Virus record (IMG/VR): IMGVR_UViG_3300034012_000625
Location: 1-64,000 of that record
Source: a virus
DNA: 64,000 nt
Strand: one strand, 5' to 3'
The number at the start of each line of letters is the position of its first letter. The first letter of the stretch is position 1. The notes under the pieces were generated by a model. It saw nothing but the letters and a program-made list of their open reading frames with translations, was not told the origin of the DNA and did not search any database. Both the position numbers and the translations under genes were made by a program. Below are positions 1-8,921 of the stretch, piece by piece.

Positions 1-30
1 CCAAATGCTTTGGGTAGTAGATACAGCCAT
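1..30 (-). CDS. start of an unidentified gene, cut by the window edge
   Basis: Only the first ten codons are inside the window (MAVSTTQSIW), starting at an ATG at 30-28. A GAGAGGA ribosome binding site lies 7 bases upstream, and a promoter-like sequence lies about 90 bases further up. It is read in the same direction as the head genes, so it is probably the next virion gene after the capsid protein. The product cannot be named. Confidence 0.5.
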   Translation of the reverse strand, partial: MAVSTTQSIW

Positions 31-120
31 CGAATTGTCCTCTCAAGCGAGTTCGGTATGGCAATCTGCTTGACGTCAGCCGGGACTGTTTGCCACACCC
101 GGTATTCCCGGAATAATAGG

Positions 121-149
121 CTTATACAATGAGAAGACAGGAAATGCAA
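121..149 (-). promoter_or_regulatory. sigma-70-like promoter for the leftmost gene
   Basis: On the minus strand TTGCAT (149-144) and TATAAG (126-121) are separated by 17 bases. The leader between it and the ATG at 30 holds a 6-bp hairpin (80-85 with 106-111). It restarts transcription after the terminator at 803-826 and the HNH gene. Confidence 0.45.
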
Positions 150-157
150 GGGAAAAG

Positions 158-748
158 CTATGACGCGAGCAGCTTGTTCGACTTGCGTAGATTCTCTTCC
201 CTTGTCATAACCCGCAGGTTCCAAGGAACGTGTAGGCCGCATACATTTTCTCCCCTGAGTGGAACCTCATGATCCACCACGTACGGAATTCCTGTAACGC
301 GGGATGCAATCATCGCGTCAATATATAGTTGCCGGATTTGTTTTTTCTGTTCTTGAGTAAGCCATTTCGGAGTTGCCTGCTTGTGCTTGTCTCGGCGGTG
401 CTTTGTGCTGGCCTTAACCTCATCTGGATTTTTTAACTTCCACGCTTTTCGATACTTTTGCCTTTGCTCGTTTGAGCGAGCCATAGCCTTAATCTTGACT
501 ATCTCTTTGTTATTTTCGTAATACTTTTTCTTGGCAGCTTTGCCAGATTCCGATTTGTTGTAGGACTGAAAGTACTCAGTTCTTTTTTGGTTGTTCTTTT
601 CCCACTCAATCTTTTGGCATTCAACACAAGTCCCCTTGGTTTTTCTTGGCGCTATGTGCCCGTGCTTGCACGGCTCTCCAGTGAAGTAATGCGTGGCACC
701 GGTGGCCATCGCCTCCTTGCGGGTCTTGGGTAATTGATTTGTGTCCAT
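158..748 (-). CDS. HNH endonuclease, probably homing
   Basis: A 196-residue basic protein, likely a free-standing HNH DNA endonuclease. The N-terminal half has a zinc-finger-like C-x-H ... C-x2-C cluster (residues 27-45, with CKHGH and CVEC). The C-terminal part carries the His-Asn core, VVDHEVPL near 158, then WNLRVMTREENLRKSN. The start at 748 is preceded by GGAGGAGAT. It sits after the capsid-gene terminator between virion genes, a usual position for mobile HNH genes. The central KK/Y-rich stretch is low complexity. The family is clear, but whether it moves or acts in packaging is not. Confidence 0.8.
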   Translation of the reverse strand: MDTNQLPKTRKEAMATGATHYFTGEPCKHGHIAPRKTKGTCVECQKIEWEKNNQKRTEYFQSYNKSESGKAAKKKYYENNKEIVKIKAMARSNEQRQKYRKAWKLKNPDEVKASTKHRRDKHKQATPKWLTQEQKKQIRQLYIDAMIASRVTGIPYVVDHEVPLRGENVCGLHVPWNLRVMTREENLRKSNKLLAS

Positions 749-802
749 AATCTCCTCCGTGACTTTGACACAGGAAGTGTAGCACAAATTTGTATTGGCG
801 AC

Positions 803-826
803 AAAAAACCCCGCCGAAGCGGGGTT
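803..826 (-). terminator. intrinsic terminator after the capsid gene
   Basis: An 8-bp stem (807-814 with 819-826) closes a UUCG tetraloop when read on the minus strand and is followed by a run of Ts. It lies 23 bases past the stop of the capsid gene and ends the head-gene transcript, separating it from the HNH gene. Confidence 0.9.
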
Positions 827-848
827 GTGTTGGCAGAACCTTGTGTTT

Positions 849-1757
849 TCAAGCGCCTTGGCTTGCAAACATGCCCAAGGGATCCGACCATCCAAAGGAA
901 TAACGTTCACGTGCTTTATAACGAACGTTTCCAGTGTCAAAGTCACCATCCATGGAGTTCTGCAACGGGATACGAACAAAGTGCTTCATGCCGTTTGGCA
1001 CGTCGGTGGTGAGATACCAGCCGTTCGTGTCGGTCAAGAAGTGGTTGATCGTATAGCCTTCCGGGATGGAGCCGTTGTTAACGATCGCGTTCACGTCGTT
1101 ATCATTGGTTCCCGGACGCAGTTGGGTCTCCAACAGGCGGGTCGCCACAAACTGCAATGCCGGAGGCACGATCAGCTTGCGAGGACGAGCAGCAATCAGC
1201 AGGCCACGTTCGTCAGTCCAAGCGGCGATCTGGATAACTGCGTTTTCCAACGCGGTTTCCGAGAGGTCAACTTGGGTCGACGGTGTGTTGCTGTTGGTGC
1301 CACCAGATACCAGCGGGTGTGCAGTGCTGAACAGAGCCACGCCATCACCACCCGGATACGAGTTGGAGAAGCCGTTGTTCAGTACAGCAGCAGCTTTTAC
1401 CTGCTTGGTGTACGCCATTGCACGAGCCAGCGCCTTGGTATAACGAGCCGAGAGGCTGTCATACAGGTTATCTTCGATGGCCTCTTCGGTCAGCGAGAAA
1501 CCCAGAGCGATGGTTTCGTGGTTGTATCGAGCAGTCCAAGCTTCCTGACCATTGTCGTACCGGATCGCAGAACCTTCGTTCTTGACCGGTGCGGCGCTGA
1601 AGCCAGACAGTTTGGTTTCTTCTTCGAAGGAACGCTCGGAGGTCTCTGTTTCGTAGATCTCTTTGTGTTCTTCGCCATAACGAGCGTACTCCATGCCGAA
1701 CAGGGCGTTCAGGCCAGGCAGTAGCTCTTTCAGTAGTTGTGCGCGTGAAATAGCCAT
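849..1757 (-). CDS. major capsid protein (Mu gpT-like family)
   Basis: A 302-residue protein matching the gpT-like major head subunit type. It has an N-terminal RAQLLKELLPGLNALFG helix, a middle part with HPLVSGG, the IAARPRKLIVPPALQF beta region near 190-205, and a C-terminal ERYSFGWSDPLGMFAS. The start has AAGGAG at good spacing. It follows scaffold and decoration genes and is followed by a strong terminator, as expected for the most abundant virion protein. No protease gene was seen next to it, so the precursor may not be cleaved. Confidence 0.87.
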   Translation of the reverse strand: MAISRAQLLKELLPGLNALFGMEYARYGEEHKEIYETETSERSFEEETKLSGFSAAPVKNEGSAIRYDNGQEAWTARYNHETIALGFSLTEEAIEDNLYDSLSARYTKALARAMAYTKQVKAAAVLNNGFSNSYPGGDGVALFSTAHPLVSGGTNSNTPSTQVDLSETALENAVIQIAAWTDERGLLIAARPRKLIVPPALQFVATRLLETQLRPGTNDNDVNAIVNNGSIPEGYTINHFLTDTNGWYLTTDVPNGMKHFVRIPLQNSMDGDFDTGNVRYKARERYSFGWSDPLGMFASQGA

Positions 1758-1767
1758 GTCTTACTCC

Positions 1768-2424
1768 TTAAACACCGGTCGGGTTCAGATACGCATGTCC
1801 GCCAGTTACTGTAGAAGTAACAAGGTTCGATGTGTTCGTGAACGTAGAGACGATGTATGGTGCATTAAATTTGCAAATGAACTCGCAGTAGCCGTTTGCG
1901 CTGTTTGATGTATCAGGGACGATGTCCACGATACGGATCGGCAGCGAAGCAGTTGTTGCAAACGATGCTCCAGAAATTGCAACTTGCGAATCACCAGTGG
2001 TATTCGAACCATTGTTCTGTACCAGTGCAGCGTTCAGGCCGATCTGCTCCGAGCTGTAGAAAGCCACGGTAGTACCGGACGAAACGGCAGCCACTTTGAA
2101 CAGAACGTCCGGGTCATCCACGATGTAAGCCTGGATGTCAGGAGCATTGGTACCGCCAGTGTACGACTGGAAGTTCAGCTTCTGCTGGGTGGACGGGTTT
2201 GTGTAAGTGCAGCCAACAAAGATGCCAACCGGGGTTGCAGTCGTAGTGCCTGTGTCCTTTTGGACCGTGCCATCCGATGCAATTTTTACGACATCACCGT
2301 AGTAAATGCTAGTGGCGTAACCAGCAGCAATACGGAATAGGCGAGTCGAACCGGCGTACACCTGCCCGCCGATCAAATTGATCGGCTGAAGCCCATAAGG
2401 CTTCGATACAGTAGGATATGCCAT
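1768..2424 (-). CDS. probable capsid decoration or head-stabilising protein
   Basis: A 218-residue, Thr/Ser/Gly-rich, beta-type protein (MAYPTVSKPYGLQPINLIGG at the N-terminus). A TTG four codons upstream is in frame, but the GGAG site fits the ATG at 2424. It lies directly upstream of the capsid gene, where phages of this layout encode a head decoration protein. The function is inferred from place and composition, not from a motif. Confidence 0.6.
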   Translation of the reverse strand: MAYPTVSKPYGLQPINLIGGQVYAGSTRLFRIAAGYATSIYYGDVVKIASDGTVQKDTGTTTATPVGIFVGCTYTNPSTQQKLNFQSYTGGTNAPDIQAYIVDDPDVLFKVAAVSSGTTVAFYSSEQIGLNAALVQNNGSNTTGDSQVAISGASFATTASLPIRIVDIVPDTSNSANGYCEFICKFNAPYIVSTFTNTSNLVTSTVTGGHAYLNPTGV

Positions 2425-2441
2425 TGATAACTCCAATAAGT

Positions 2442-2888
2442 TTAACCGCCACCTCGCGTCGTCGATGAACTCGACTCCTTGAATAGCGGCATACGTGGGT
2501 CGTTTTGACGCATAAGGTTGTTGTCCACTGCCCGGATTTGCTGTTCCGATTGTGCAAGGTAATGGTTGTTACGTTGCTCGGCTAGCTCCTCTGGCGTCTT
2601 GCACAACAACACGTCGCCGACTTGGACACAGTCTTTCCACCGTCCCTCGCCGTTGACTAGCAGTCCATATTGCGGTTGCTCTTCGACTTTCACCGGCTCC
2701 CAACCTTCTCGTAGTTTGATAGAGATGTTGCGAGCGTCAGCTTGTCCTCCAAGCGACACGCGAATCCAACGGTATTTGTAACCCGGCTGCTTATCTGGTT
2801 CTGGCAGAAGCTCCGGCGGCGCCCACTGCTGGGGACGCTGCGTTTGGTTACGACTCTCTGTACTGCGCGGTGTGCGATTCTCAGCCAT
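2442..2888 (-). CDS. conserved head-cluster protein of unknown function
   Basis: A 148-residue protein. An N-terminal disordered stretch (to about 45) is followed by a compact domain with YKYRWIRVSLGG and GDVLLCKTPEELAEQRN, and a C-terminus ending DPRMPLF plus a Ser/Thr/Gly tail. It overlaps the scaffold stop by 8 bases and has a GGAGGGT ribosome binding site. Similar proteins are common beside scaffold genes in environmental phages. I do not know its role. Confidence 0.75.
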   Translation of the reverse strand: MAENRTPRSTESRNQTQRPQQWAPPELLPEPDKQPGYKYRWIRVSLGGQADARNISIKLREGWEPVKVEEQPQYGLLVNGEGRWKDCVQVGDVLLCKTPEELAEQRNNHYLAQSEQQIRAVDNNLMRQNDPRMPLFKESSSSTTRGGG

Positions 2889-3828
2889 TTCTACCCTCCA
2901 ATTTTTGCATTTCCTGCACGTATTTTTCCAGCGGTACGCCAAGTTTTTTTGCCATGGCGACTGCGGACTGCTTAACCAAGATCTTCTTCGATCCAGTGCT
3001 TCTCGTTGCAGGTGCAACAACCGGAGCAGGTTTCTCGCGCTGGGGTTTTGTCTCCTGCGCAGGGGCTTCCTCCTGATCCGCAAAATGCTCTGGGAATCGA
3101 CGGCGTATGGTCTCGTCGACCTTCTTCCAGTATTCGTCCGTAGACGGATATGCCGTCCCGTACTGAGAGACCAACTTCTGATGCAAGCCCAGAGCCAAGC
3201 TGGTCATTTCCTCGTCCTTACCGAACCATTGATTGCGCTCTTGCCACGCAATTGCCCTCTGGTCAGGACGAGGTGCTGGATTGGCAACAGGTTGTACATC
3301 AGTTTCCGGCTCTTGTCTAGACGGAACGTATTCTGACACCCGCTGCAATTTGTACTGCGCGTGATTCAACTTCTCCTGCGCGTCTATCAGAGCGTCAGAA
3401 TCGCCAACGTCGTAGGCTTCTTTGTAAGCCTTCTTGGCTGCCTGCAACTCAAGCTCTGCCGCCGATTTTGCTGTAGCAACAAACGCCGTTTCACCTTGCG
3501 TCAGCCGGCTCTTGAGTGCATTGTTCTCCTCAAGAATCCGCTTGGCGTAGGCCAGGGCTTCCTGCTGCTCACGCAACGCCTGCTCTTTCTCCCGACGCTC
3601 GTCGTGGTACACCTTCTTCATCTGCTTCAGGCGCACCTTTACGGTGTCGGAGTATTCCTCAAGCTCGTCGTTATCCAGCTCTTCGACAATCTCCTTGGGC
3701 ATCGGCTCCTTGCCGCGATCCTCTGGAGGAGTATCGTCCTCTATCTCATACTCAAATTCCTCCTTGGCCTCGGCTTTTGGTTCCTGCTCATCAGGGAATT
3801 TGAAGTCATCCATGTCTTGTTGTGCCAT
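2881..3828 (-). CDS. capsid scaffolding protein
   Basis: A 315-residue, highly charged protein. The first 60 residues are acidic (EEFEYEIEDD). A long heptad-like coiled coil runs from about 60 to 165, followed by a proline-rich linker and a basic C-terminal helix (KKILVKQSAVAMAKKLG). This acidic, coiled, basic-tail layout between portal and capsid genes is typical of scaffolding proteins, whose basic end binds capsid subunits. AAGGAG precedes the start. Confidence 0.82.
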   Translation of the reverse strand: MAQQDMDDFKFPDEQEPKAEAKEEFEYEIEDDTPPEDRGKEPMPKEIVEELDNDELEEYSDTVKVRLKQMKKVYHDERREKEQALREQQEALAYAKRILEENNALKSRLTQGETAFVATAKSAAELELQAAKKAYKEAYDVGDSDALIDAQEKLNHAQYKLQRVSEYVPSRQEPETDVQPVANPAPRPDQRAIAWQERNQWFGKDEEMTSLALGLHQKLVSQYGTAYPSTDEYWKKVDETIRRRFPEHFADQEEAPAQETKPQREKPAPVVAPATRSTGSKKILVKQSAVAMAKKLGVPLEKYVQEMQKLEGRNG

Positions 3829-3842
3829 GTGTTTCTCCTTTG

Positions 3843-4244
3843 TTATGCACGACTAATGCCGCGCGGATCCTGCACTACCGCCTCGACCACATCGTCGTTG
3901 ATGAGTCGGAACTCACGACCATGAATCTTCAGCCGAGTGCCAGTGTTTGGACGGGCGAGAATAAAATCCCCTTCCTTGCACCATGGACCATTCGGGAACC
4001 GCTTCTCATCTTTGTAACAATCGGGTCCCATTTTGATGACGAAAAAGACAGTTGCCAGTACCTTTTCCTCGTACAGAGTTTGGTCTGCCTTGACTAGCCC
4101 GCTGTCAAATTTCTCTTCTGCTTCCGGCAGAGCGACCAGGATGTGGTATCCCGTAGGCTCTGGCAGTTGTCTTGCTTTCTCCTCCGCTGTTTCTGGCAGC
4201 ATTGAAGTCTCGCCATCTTGACTGGCGATTAAAATTTCACTCAT
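3843..4244 (-). CDS. phage-encoded GroES-like co-chaperonin (Cpn10 fold)
   Basis: A 133-residue protein. After a 33-residue extension it follows the Cpn10 pattern: GYHILVALPE (GroES N-terminal strand), FDSGLVKADQT at the mobile-loop position with GLV for the usual hydrophobic GroEL-contact triplet, VIKMGPDCYKD, then GDFILARPNTGTRLKIHGREFRLINDDVVEAVV (roof and C-terminal strands). It should cap the host GroEL, as T4 gp31 does for its capsid protein. It sits between portal and scaffold genes. The start at 4244 has GGAG and overlaps the stop of the upstream gene. An in-frame upstream extension to 4337 lacks support. Confidence 0.85.
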   Translation of the reverse strand: MSEILIASQDGETSMLPETAEEKARQLPEPTGYHILVALPEAEEKFDSGLVKADQTLYEEKVLATVFFVIKMGPDCYKDEKRFPNGPWCKEGDFILARPNTGTRLKIHGREFRLINDDVVEAVVQDPRGISRA

Positions 4245-4428
4245 CGGAATACTCCATTTTTTTTGCAAGGTCCAAGATAAAACCCTCTGCCAGCGATAGA
4301 CCTCGGATCTCGCCGCAAAGTTTTTGATAATCAGCATAGTCCTTGGCCGCGCTATTGGACACGGCCTCCACTATCTGATCGCGCTTGTCACGCACCTGTT
4401 TGAGCAGTACTTCAAGCGCTTTTTCCAT
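4237..4428 (-). CDS. small conserved helical protein
   Basis: A 63-residue, largely alpha-helical protein (MEKALEVLLKQVRDKRDQIVEAV...). It fits between portal and co-chaperonin with a 3-base gap upstream and an 8-base overlap downstream, so it is translated from the same message. No function is known to me. It could be a minor head-assembly factor. Confidence 0.75.
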   Translation of the reverse strand: MEKALEVLLKQVRDKRDQIVEAVSNSAAKDYADYQKLCGEIRGLSLAEGFILDLAKKMEYSDE

Positions 4429-4431
4429 GGA

Positions 4432-6900
4432 TTACTCCTTCTTCTTCGCCGGTTTTGGCGGCGGTTTTCTCATCTCAACTTGGTCTCGGGCGATCTGCGT
4501 ACCTAGCTTTATGCCTTCCAACTCCATGCGAGCGTCCAGATCTGCCTTGTCTTTTGCCGACTTGGCACCGACCTGCATACCCGCAATCTCTTTCTGCGCC
4601 GCGATGCGCTCTTCCTCGATGCGGATTTTGTCCGCCTTCTCGGATGCTTCCACCGTGAGCTTCTGCTTCTTGAGTTCCAGTTCCTGCATCTTGAGCTGGA
4701 GTTCTGCCTGCTGCATTTGGACAATCGGATCTTGCGCAGTCTGTTGCGCCTGCTGTTGTGCAGCTTCCGCTTGATCTTTTTGCAACAGCTTCGTTGCCGC
4801 TGCCGCCATCATGCGCGACACCTCGACTTCCACTTCCTCCGGCAACTCCTTGTCCATCTCTGGCAACGGAACGCCCAGCATTTCTTCAATCTGTTTACGG
4901 TACTCAAACGCCACATGCTCGTTAATGTGAGCCATAAGTGCCGCCTGCATCAGCTGCGCGCGCGGGTTCTGGCCAATAACAGCAGCCATCTTTGGATCTT
5001 GCATGGCCGACATGTGTACCGTGATGTGCGCCTGATGATCCTGATAGATGAACGCCTTGACCGGCTTGCCATTTAGGACAGCCATGTTCTCGGACACAGG
5101 ATCTTTTGGCTTCTGATCTTCTGCCGCAGGAACTAGCTTGCCGACGTTCTTGATACCTAGAACATCCAACATCTGACGGTTCAACTCCACCATGTCATAG
5201 ATCTGCGGGTTGGCCTGCGCCATCTGCATCACAGCCTGGTACTGCACCACCTTCTGTGCCATCGTGGCCGAGTTGGGGTCAGATACCGGGATGACATCGA
5301 CATCGTCATAGTCCGACTTCTTCGCGCGCGGCGTGCCTTCCACCGGTACATAGTTGTACTGGTCTGGCGTGTAGTCCCGAATGATGTCCTTCAGAAGCTT
5401 CAACTCCTGCTTCATGGCGTAGTGAATACGCGCCTGCACCGCAGACATCACCTTCAGGGTACGTTCCAGAATGGCTAACGTTGTACCAACCGGTGAGTTG
5501 GCCGACATGTCAGCGATCTTCAAGTCAGCCGCAGCAGCAAACCGGCGGCCTTCCTCGACGATCTGGTTCATCAGTCCAAGAAGTACTTGGCTCGGCTCTT
5601 TGTACGGAAGTGGGAGGATGTTGTCCCTGATCGTGCCGGCGGCAACGTCCACATCTCGGAACTCGCCGGGTGCAATTGGAGTGTCATCTCCTTTGACCCG
5701 CATTCCCTTAGTCTTGAGACCGCCAGGCAGGTTCGATAGAGTCCCAGCATCAACCAGCTGACGAATAATAGAAGTACCAGACTTAGCGAAAGCACCGATA
5801 AGATGAATAAGGCCGAAGGCATAGAAGCCAAAGCCGGGGATATATGGGTAGTGAACAAAGTGGTTCCTCTTCTGATAGGTCTCATCTTCCGGCCGCCAGT
5901 TTCTTCTGATTGACAGAACTTCCTGCGAGGTCTTTTCTATAGTGACAATGTACGGAAGACCAATCTCCGTCTTTTTACCCTTGTCATCCGTGTCCTCGTA
6001 CCCCGGCAGATCCAGATACACCTGCATTTCCATGATCTTGTACCGATCATCCGATGTCGCCCGAAAACCCATCTTCTCGGCAATCGACTTCTCGATATCG
6101 TCCAGCACATTCTCTGGCTCTGGCAGGTCAATATCTCTGTAGAACCCTGCTACCATCAGGCGGCGCAGTTCATTCTTGGTCTTTCTCATGACGTGCGTCA
6201 CACGCGGCGCAGATTCCAAGTTACTCGCCCCGTATGGCACCACCACGTCTTCCGCCGGCACGAATAGCGACACCTGACGGCCAAGACTTGGGTCGTAGTA
6301 CACCTTCTTGAACGCATTACCCGCTAGTCCCAAGCCCCACAGCATCCGTTCATGTTCAGGCCGGTACTCGGTCATGACTTCTGTGAGCTGGTAGTTCATG
6401 TCATCCCGAACACGCTCCGCCGCATCCTTCTTCTTTGGCGTTTCTTTCCCGATAATCTTGGTTTTCACCGGACCTGCGGCCGGGAACGTCTCCATGATCG
6501 TCTCAGCTTGGAACTTCACCAGTGCTTCAGACAGAAGTGGGTGATAAACACCACAGGCACCTTCCCATGGCTCTGATCTTTCCTCGATCTTCATGCCCAA
6601 CAGCTCTAGGCCGTCGACATACGTCTTCATCCAGTCCTTGCGGCTGTCGATATCGTCCTGAAAGTCACTAAGCAGGTCAGAGGCCAGGGATTGCAGCTCA
6701 TCTGTCGCCATTTCCTCGGCCAGATTCTCGGAAAACTCATCGTCTTCCTCGTCTTTTTCCATCGTGATCTCTATATCACCTAGTCCTATAGATACAGACT
6801 CGGGATCCTCGATCTCAATCTCTATCGGCTCTGCGTCCATGAGCGCTTCGTCCATCCCAACCGGCAGCTGGTACAGCGCCTTGTCCATATTTGTCGCCAT
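4432..6900 (-). CDS. portal protein (P22-like)
   Basis: An 822-residue protein forming the dodecameric DNA-entry ring. An acidic N-terminus (to about 75) is followed by the portal core, which includes the SRKDWMKTYVDGLELLGM segment near 90. A C-terminal charged coiled coil (about 700-800, Q/E/K-rich) resembles the long barrel helices of P22-type portals. Its length, the position directly after terL and the following co-chaperonin and scaffold genes all agree. Confidence 0.93.
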   Translation of the reverse strand: MATNMDKALYQLPVGMDEALMDAEPIEIEIEDPESVSIGLGDIEITMEKDEEDDEFSENLAEEMATDELQSLASDLLSDFQDDIDSRKDWMKTYVDGLELLGMKIEERSEPWEGACGVYHPLLSEALVKFQAETIMETFPAAGPVKTKIIGKETPKKKDAAERVRDDMNYQLTEVMTEYRPEHERMLWGLGLAGNAFKKVYYDPSLGRQVSLFVPAEDVVVPYGASNLESAPRVTHVMRKTKNELRRLMVAGFYRDIDLPEPENVLDDIEKSIAEKMGFRATSDDRYKIMEMQVYLDLPGYEDTDDKGKKTEIGLPYIVTIEKTSQEVLSIRRNWRPEDETYQKRNHFVHYPYIPGFGFYAFGLIHLIGAFAKSGTSIIRQLVDAGTLSNLPGGLKTKGMRVKGDDTPIAPGEFRDVDVAAGTIRDNILPLPYKEPSQVLLGLMNQIVEEGRRFAAAADLKIADMSANSPVGTTLAILERTLKVMSAVQARIHYAMKQELKLLKDIIRDYTPDQYNYVPVEGTPRAKKSDYDDVDVIPVSDPNSATMAQKVVQYQAVMQMAQANPQIYDMVELNRQMLDVLGIKNVGKLVPAAEDQKPKDPVSENMAVLNGKPVKAFIYQDHQAHITVHMSAMQDPKMAAVIGQNPRAQLMQAALMAHINEHVAFEYRKQIEEMLGVPLPEMDKELPEEVEVEVSRMMAAAATKLLQKDQAEAAQQQAQQTAQDPIVQMQQAELQLKMQELELKKQKLTVEASEKADKIRIEEERIAAQKEIAGMQVGAKSAKDKADLDARMELEGIKLGTQIARDQVEMRKPPPKPAKKKE

Positions 6901-6909
6901 CGTCTATCC

Positions 6910-8385
6910 TCAGTAGTAACTGCGCCTGCGCCGCAGGTCCAGTGGCTCATCTTCCTCGTCAGAACCCAACCGCAGGAAGCCGCCTTGTCGAAATCGTATC
7001 AACGCCTGTACGCCAGAGTCGACCAAATCGTCATGCTCTGCGTTTGGAAACCGGGCAAACTCTTCAATCACGTCTTCTGCCCACCGTTTGTCCGGCGCCC
7101 ACACTTTACCGGAAGAAAATAGGTCTGTAACGCTGTTCAGACGCACGAACTTGTCGTTGCCGCGTGTCGGTGTGAAGTCTTGAACCATCACACCCATCCG
7201 TCGCAGCTCAAATATCAGGGGAGCGCCTGCTGCTTTTGCTTCAATAATGCAAGCGTCCGGCTCCCAATCGTCGTACATCTCTTTCGCCTTCACCTTCAGC
7301 TCGGGAAACTCCACCTTTCCCTTCCACGCATCCAGCAAAATGATGTTCACATCGTTCTCATCCTCGTCTTTGTGGAAAACACCCCAGGTCGTACACGCAG
7401 AATAGTCACTCCGCTGGTTTTTTGTGTACGCCGTGTCCCAACTTTGGATGATAAATTCGCACGGAGGCGCTCTATCTGCCTCCCAAACCCGCCACCAGTC
7501 CCTTTTTACCAGCGCACCCTCTTCTCCCGTGGGCTTTTGCTGGTACTGGGCGTTCCATTTATACGGCGGAAGCTCCTCTTTTAGCGCCAGAAGCTCGTTT
7601 ACAGGCCAAAATTCAGGCCATAGGCTATTCCCCGACGGCAAAATCGCAGGGAACTCGATTACTTCCCACTCTGTCGCGTCTGATTTCAACACCCGGCCGG
7701 TCAGATCCTTGTCCGACCAGCGCGTCATCACCACAACAATCGCCCCGCCCGGCTGCAAACGCTGACGCGGGCCAGATGTGTACCATTCGTACACACTGTC
7801 AAACACCGTCGGATCGCCCTGCGCGAGTCTCGCCTCTTGTTCTGAATGCGGGTCATCTATTATTAGTAGGTCCGCGCCTTTACCAGTAACAGTGCCGCCG
7901 ACACCAATCGCAAAGTAATCCCCGCCGTGACTTGTCGCCCAACGGCCGGCCGCTTTCGAGTCCACTCTCAGTCCCACTCCGGGGAAGATCTTCGCGTAGT
8001 GATCGCTGTCCACCAGGTTCCTGACCTTCCGGCCAAATCCCACCGCCAGTTCGGCCGTGTTTGATGTCTGGATAACCTTCTTCTCCGGGTTGTTCCCCAG
8101 ATACCACGCCGGCAATAAGTAACTCGCAAACTCCGACTTCGTGTGTCGCGGCGGCATGTTGATAATCAGCCGCTTCAACTTCCCTTCCGCGATCTCCTCA
8201 AACTTCTTGGCCATGATGGCGTGGTGTCTGCCATGTATAAACCCAGGCCACATCTCTTTTACGAACGACATGAACTTGCCCTGCGCGCGCTCTCTGGCCA
8301 CCGCATCCCGGTACTGCGCCACCTGCTCTAACAACTTATCCTGTTCGGCCGGCGGCAACTTCCCTATCAGCTCACTCAAGTCCAC
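6910..8385 (-). CDS. terL: terminase large subunit
   Basis: A 491-residue packaging motor. The ATPase domain has the variant Walker A PPRHTKSEFAS (near 98), Walker B LLIIDDPHSE (near 175) and the TRWSDKDLTGR segment. The RNase-H-like nuclease has acidic motifs SWDTAYTK (near 318), IIEAKAAG and HDDLVDSGVQAL (near 460). It drives ATP-dependent DNA translocation into the prohead and cuts the concatemer. It lies 9 bases upstream of the portal gene, and its start overlaps the preceding small gene by 10 bases. Confidence 0.96.
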   Translation of the reverse strand: MDLSELIGKLPPAEQDKLLEQVAQYRDAVARERAQGKFMSFVKEMWPGFIHGRHHAIMAKKFEEIAEGKLKRLIINMPPRHTKSEFASYLLPAWYLGNNPEKKVIQTSNTAELAVGFGRKVRNLVDSDHYAKIFPGVGLRVDSKAAGRWATSHGGDYFAIGVGGTVTGKGADLLIIDDPHSEQEARLAQGDPTVFDSVYEWYTSGPRQRLQPGGAIVVVMTRWSDKDLTGRVLKSDATEWEVIEFPAILPSGNSLWPEFWPVNELLALKEELPPYKWNAQYQQKPTGEEGALVKRDWWRVWEADRAPPCEFIIQSWDTAYTKNQRSDYSACTTWGVFHKDEDENDVNIILLDAWKGKVEFPELKVKAKEMYDDWEPDACIIEAKAAGAPLIFELRRMGVMVQDFTPTRGNDKFVRLNSVTDLFSSGKVWAPDKRWAEDVIEEFARFPNAEHDDLVDSGVQALIRFRQGGFLRLGSDEEDEPLDLRRRRSYY

Positions 8386-8582
8386 GGACTATTCGCCTTT
8401 TCTCTCATTGCCACAATCGACATCTCATCCCGCCGCACAGGCCCGTTTAACCGCTTCTGTATCTTTGCCAAAGTCGGATATATCGACACCGGCCGGTAAT
8501 ACTTCCGCCCAGCCTTCTGCTCCCGGTAGACCTGATACAACAACCGGAACGCCTCTAACATCAGCTCTTCGTCGTAACTCAC
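8376..8582 (-). CDS. small hypothetical protein between terS and terL
   Basis: A 68-residue protein, mostly helical (MSYDEELMLEAFRLLYQVYREQ), with a basic centre. Its ATG overlaps the stop of the winged-helix gene (ATGA), and its 3' end overlaps the terL start by 10 bases, so it is probably translationally coupled. The function is unknown. Confidence 0.65.
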   Translation of the reverse strand: MSYDEELMLEAFRLLYQVYREQKAGRKYYRPVSIYPTLAKIQKRLNGPVRRDEMSIVAMREKANSPWT

Positions 8583-8881
8583 TCTAGTGTCCTGAAGTTG
8601 ATATACACCGGCCGCACAGATCTGCCCGCCCCCTTCACCTTCTTCACCACACCCAGCTTCACCAACCGCTTGATAATCTCATGCGTGTTCCCCATCCCAC
8701 CCTTCCCACGCAACTCACATATATCCCGGATAGACGGCCCAAACCCATACTGCTTCCACCACTCATCCACAATCAAAAACACTTCCCGCTGCGCCTGTGT
8801 CATACCAACCCCCACACACTCCTCATACGTCATCTCCCGCCGACGACGTACCATTTCTCGATTTATCTGCACATCTGGCAT
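8579..8881 (-). CDS. LexA-like winged-helix DNA-binding protein
   Basis: A 100-residue protein whose segment MTQAQREVFLIVDEWWKQYG ... PSIRDICELRG ... THEIIKRLVKLGVVKKVKG follows the LexA N-terminal winged-helix pattern. There is no LexA peptidase domain, so it would be a DNA-binding module only. It lies between terS and terL, and a perfect 14-bp palindrome sits 12 bases upstream of its ATG. Self-regulation through that site is a reasonable guess. No good ribosome binding site is visible. Confidence 0.78.
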   Translation of the reverse strand: MPDVQINREMVRRRREMTYEECVGVGMTQAQREVFLIVDEWWKQYGFGPSIRDICELRGKGGMGNTHEIIKRLVKLGVVKKVKGAGRSVRPVYINFRTLE

Positions 8882-8893
8882 ATAACTTGCTTG

Positions 8894-8907
8894 TGTAAAT
8901 ATTTACA
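8894..8907. promoter_or_regulatory. 14-bp palindrome TGTAAATATTTACA, copy 1
   Basis: A perfect palindrome between terS and the LexA-like gene. The same 14 bases recur at 16161-16174 and 19942-19955; copies 1 and 2 share 16 bases. It is probably a binding site for a dimeric phage regulator. Confidence 0.75.
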
Positions 8908-8921
8908 TAGCTGTTTGGCAA

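Noticed and set aside
795-1724. Plus-strand open frame of 309 codons opposite the capsid gene
   Set aside because: It is the antisense shadow of the capsid gene. It lacks a ribosome binding site and its composition is not protein-like.
8579-8881. LexA-like protein as a prophage repressor with self-cleavage
   Set aside because: The peptidase domain with its Ser-Lys pair is missing, and no integrase or other lysogeny gene is present in the window.
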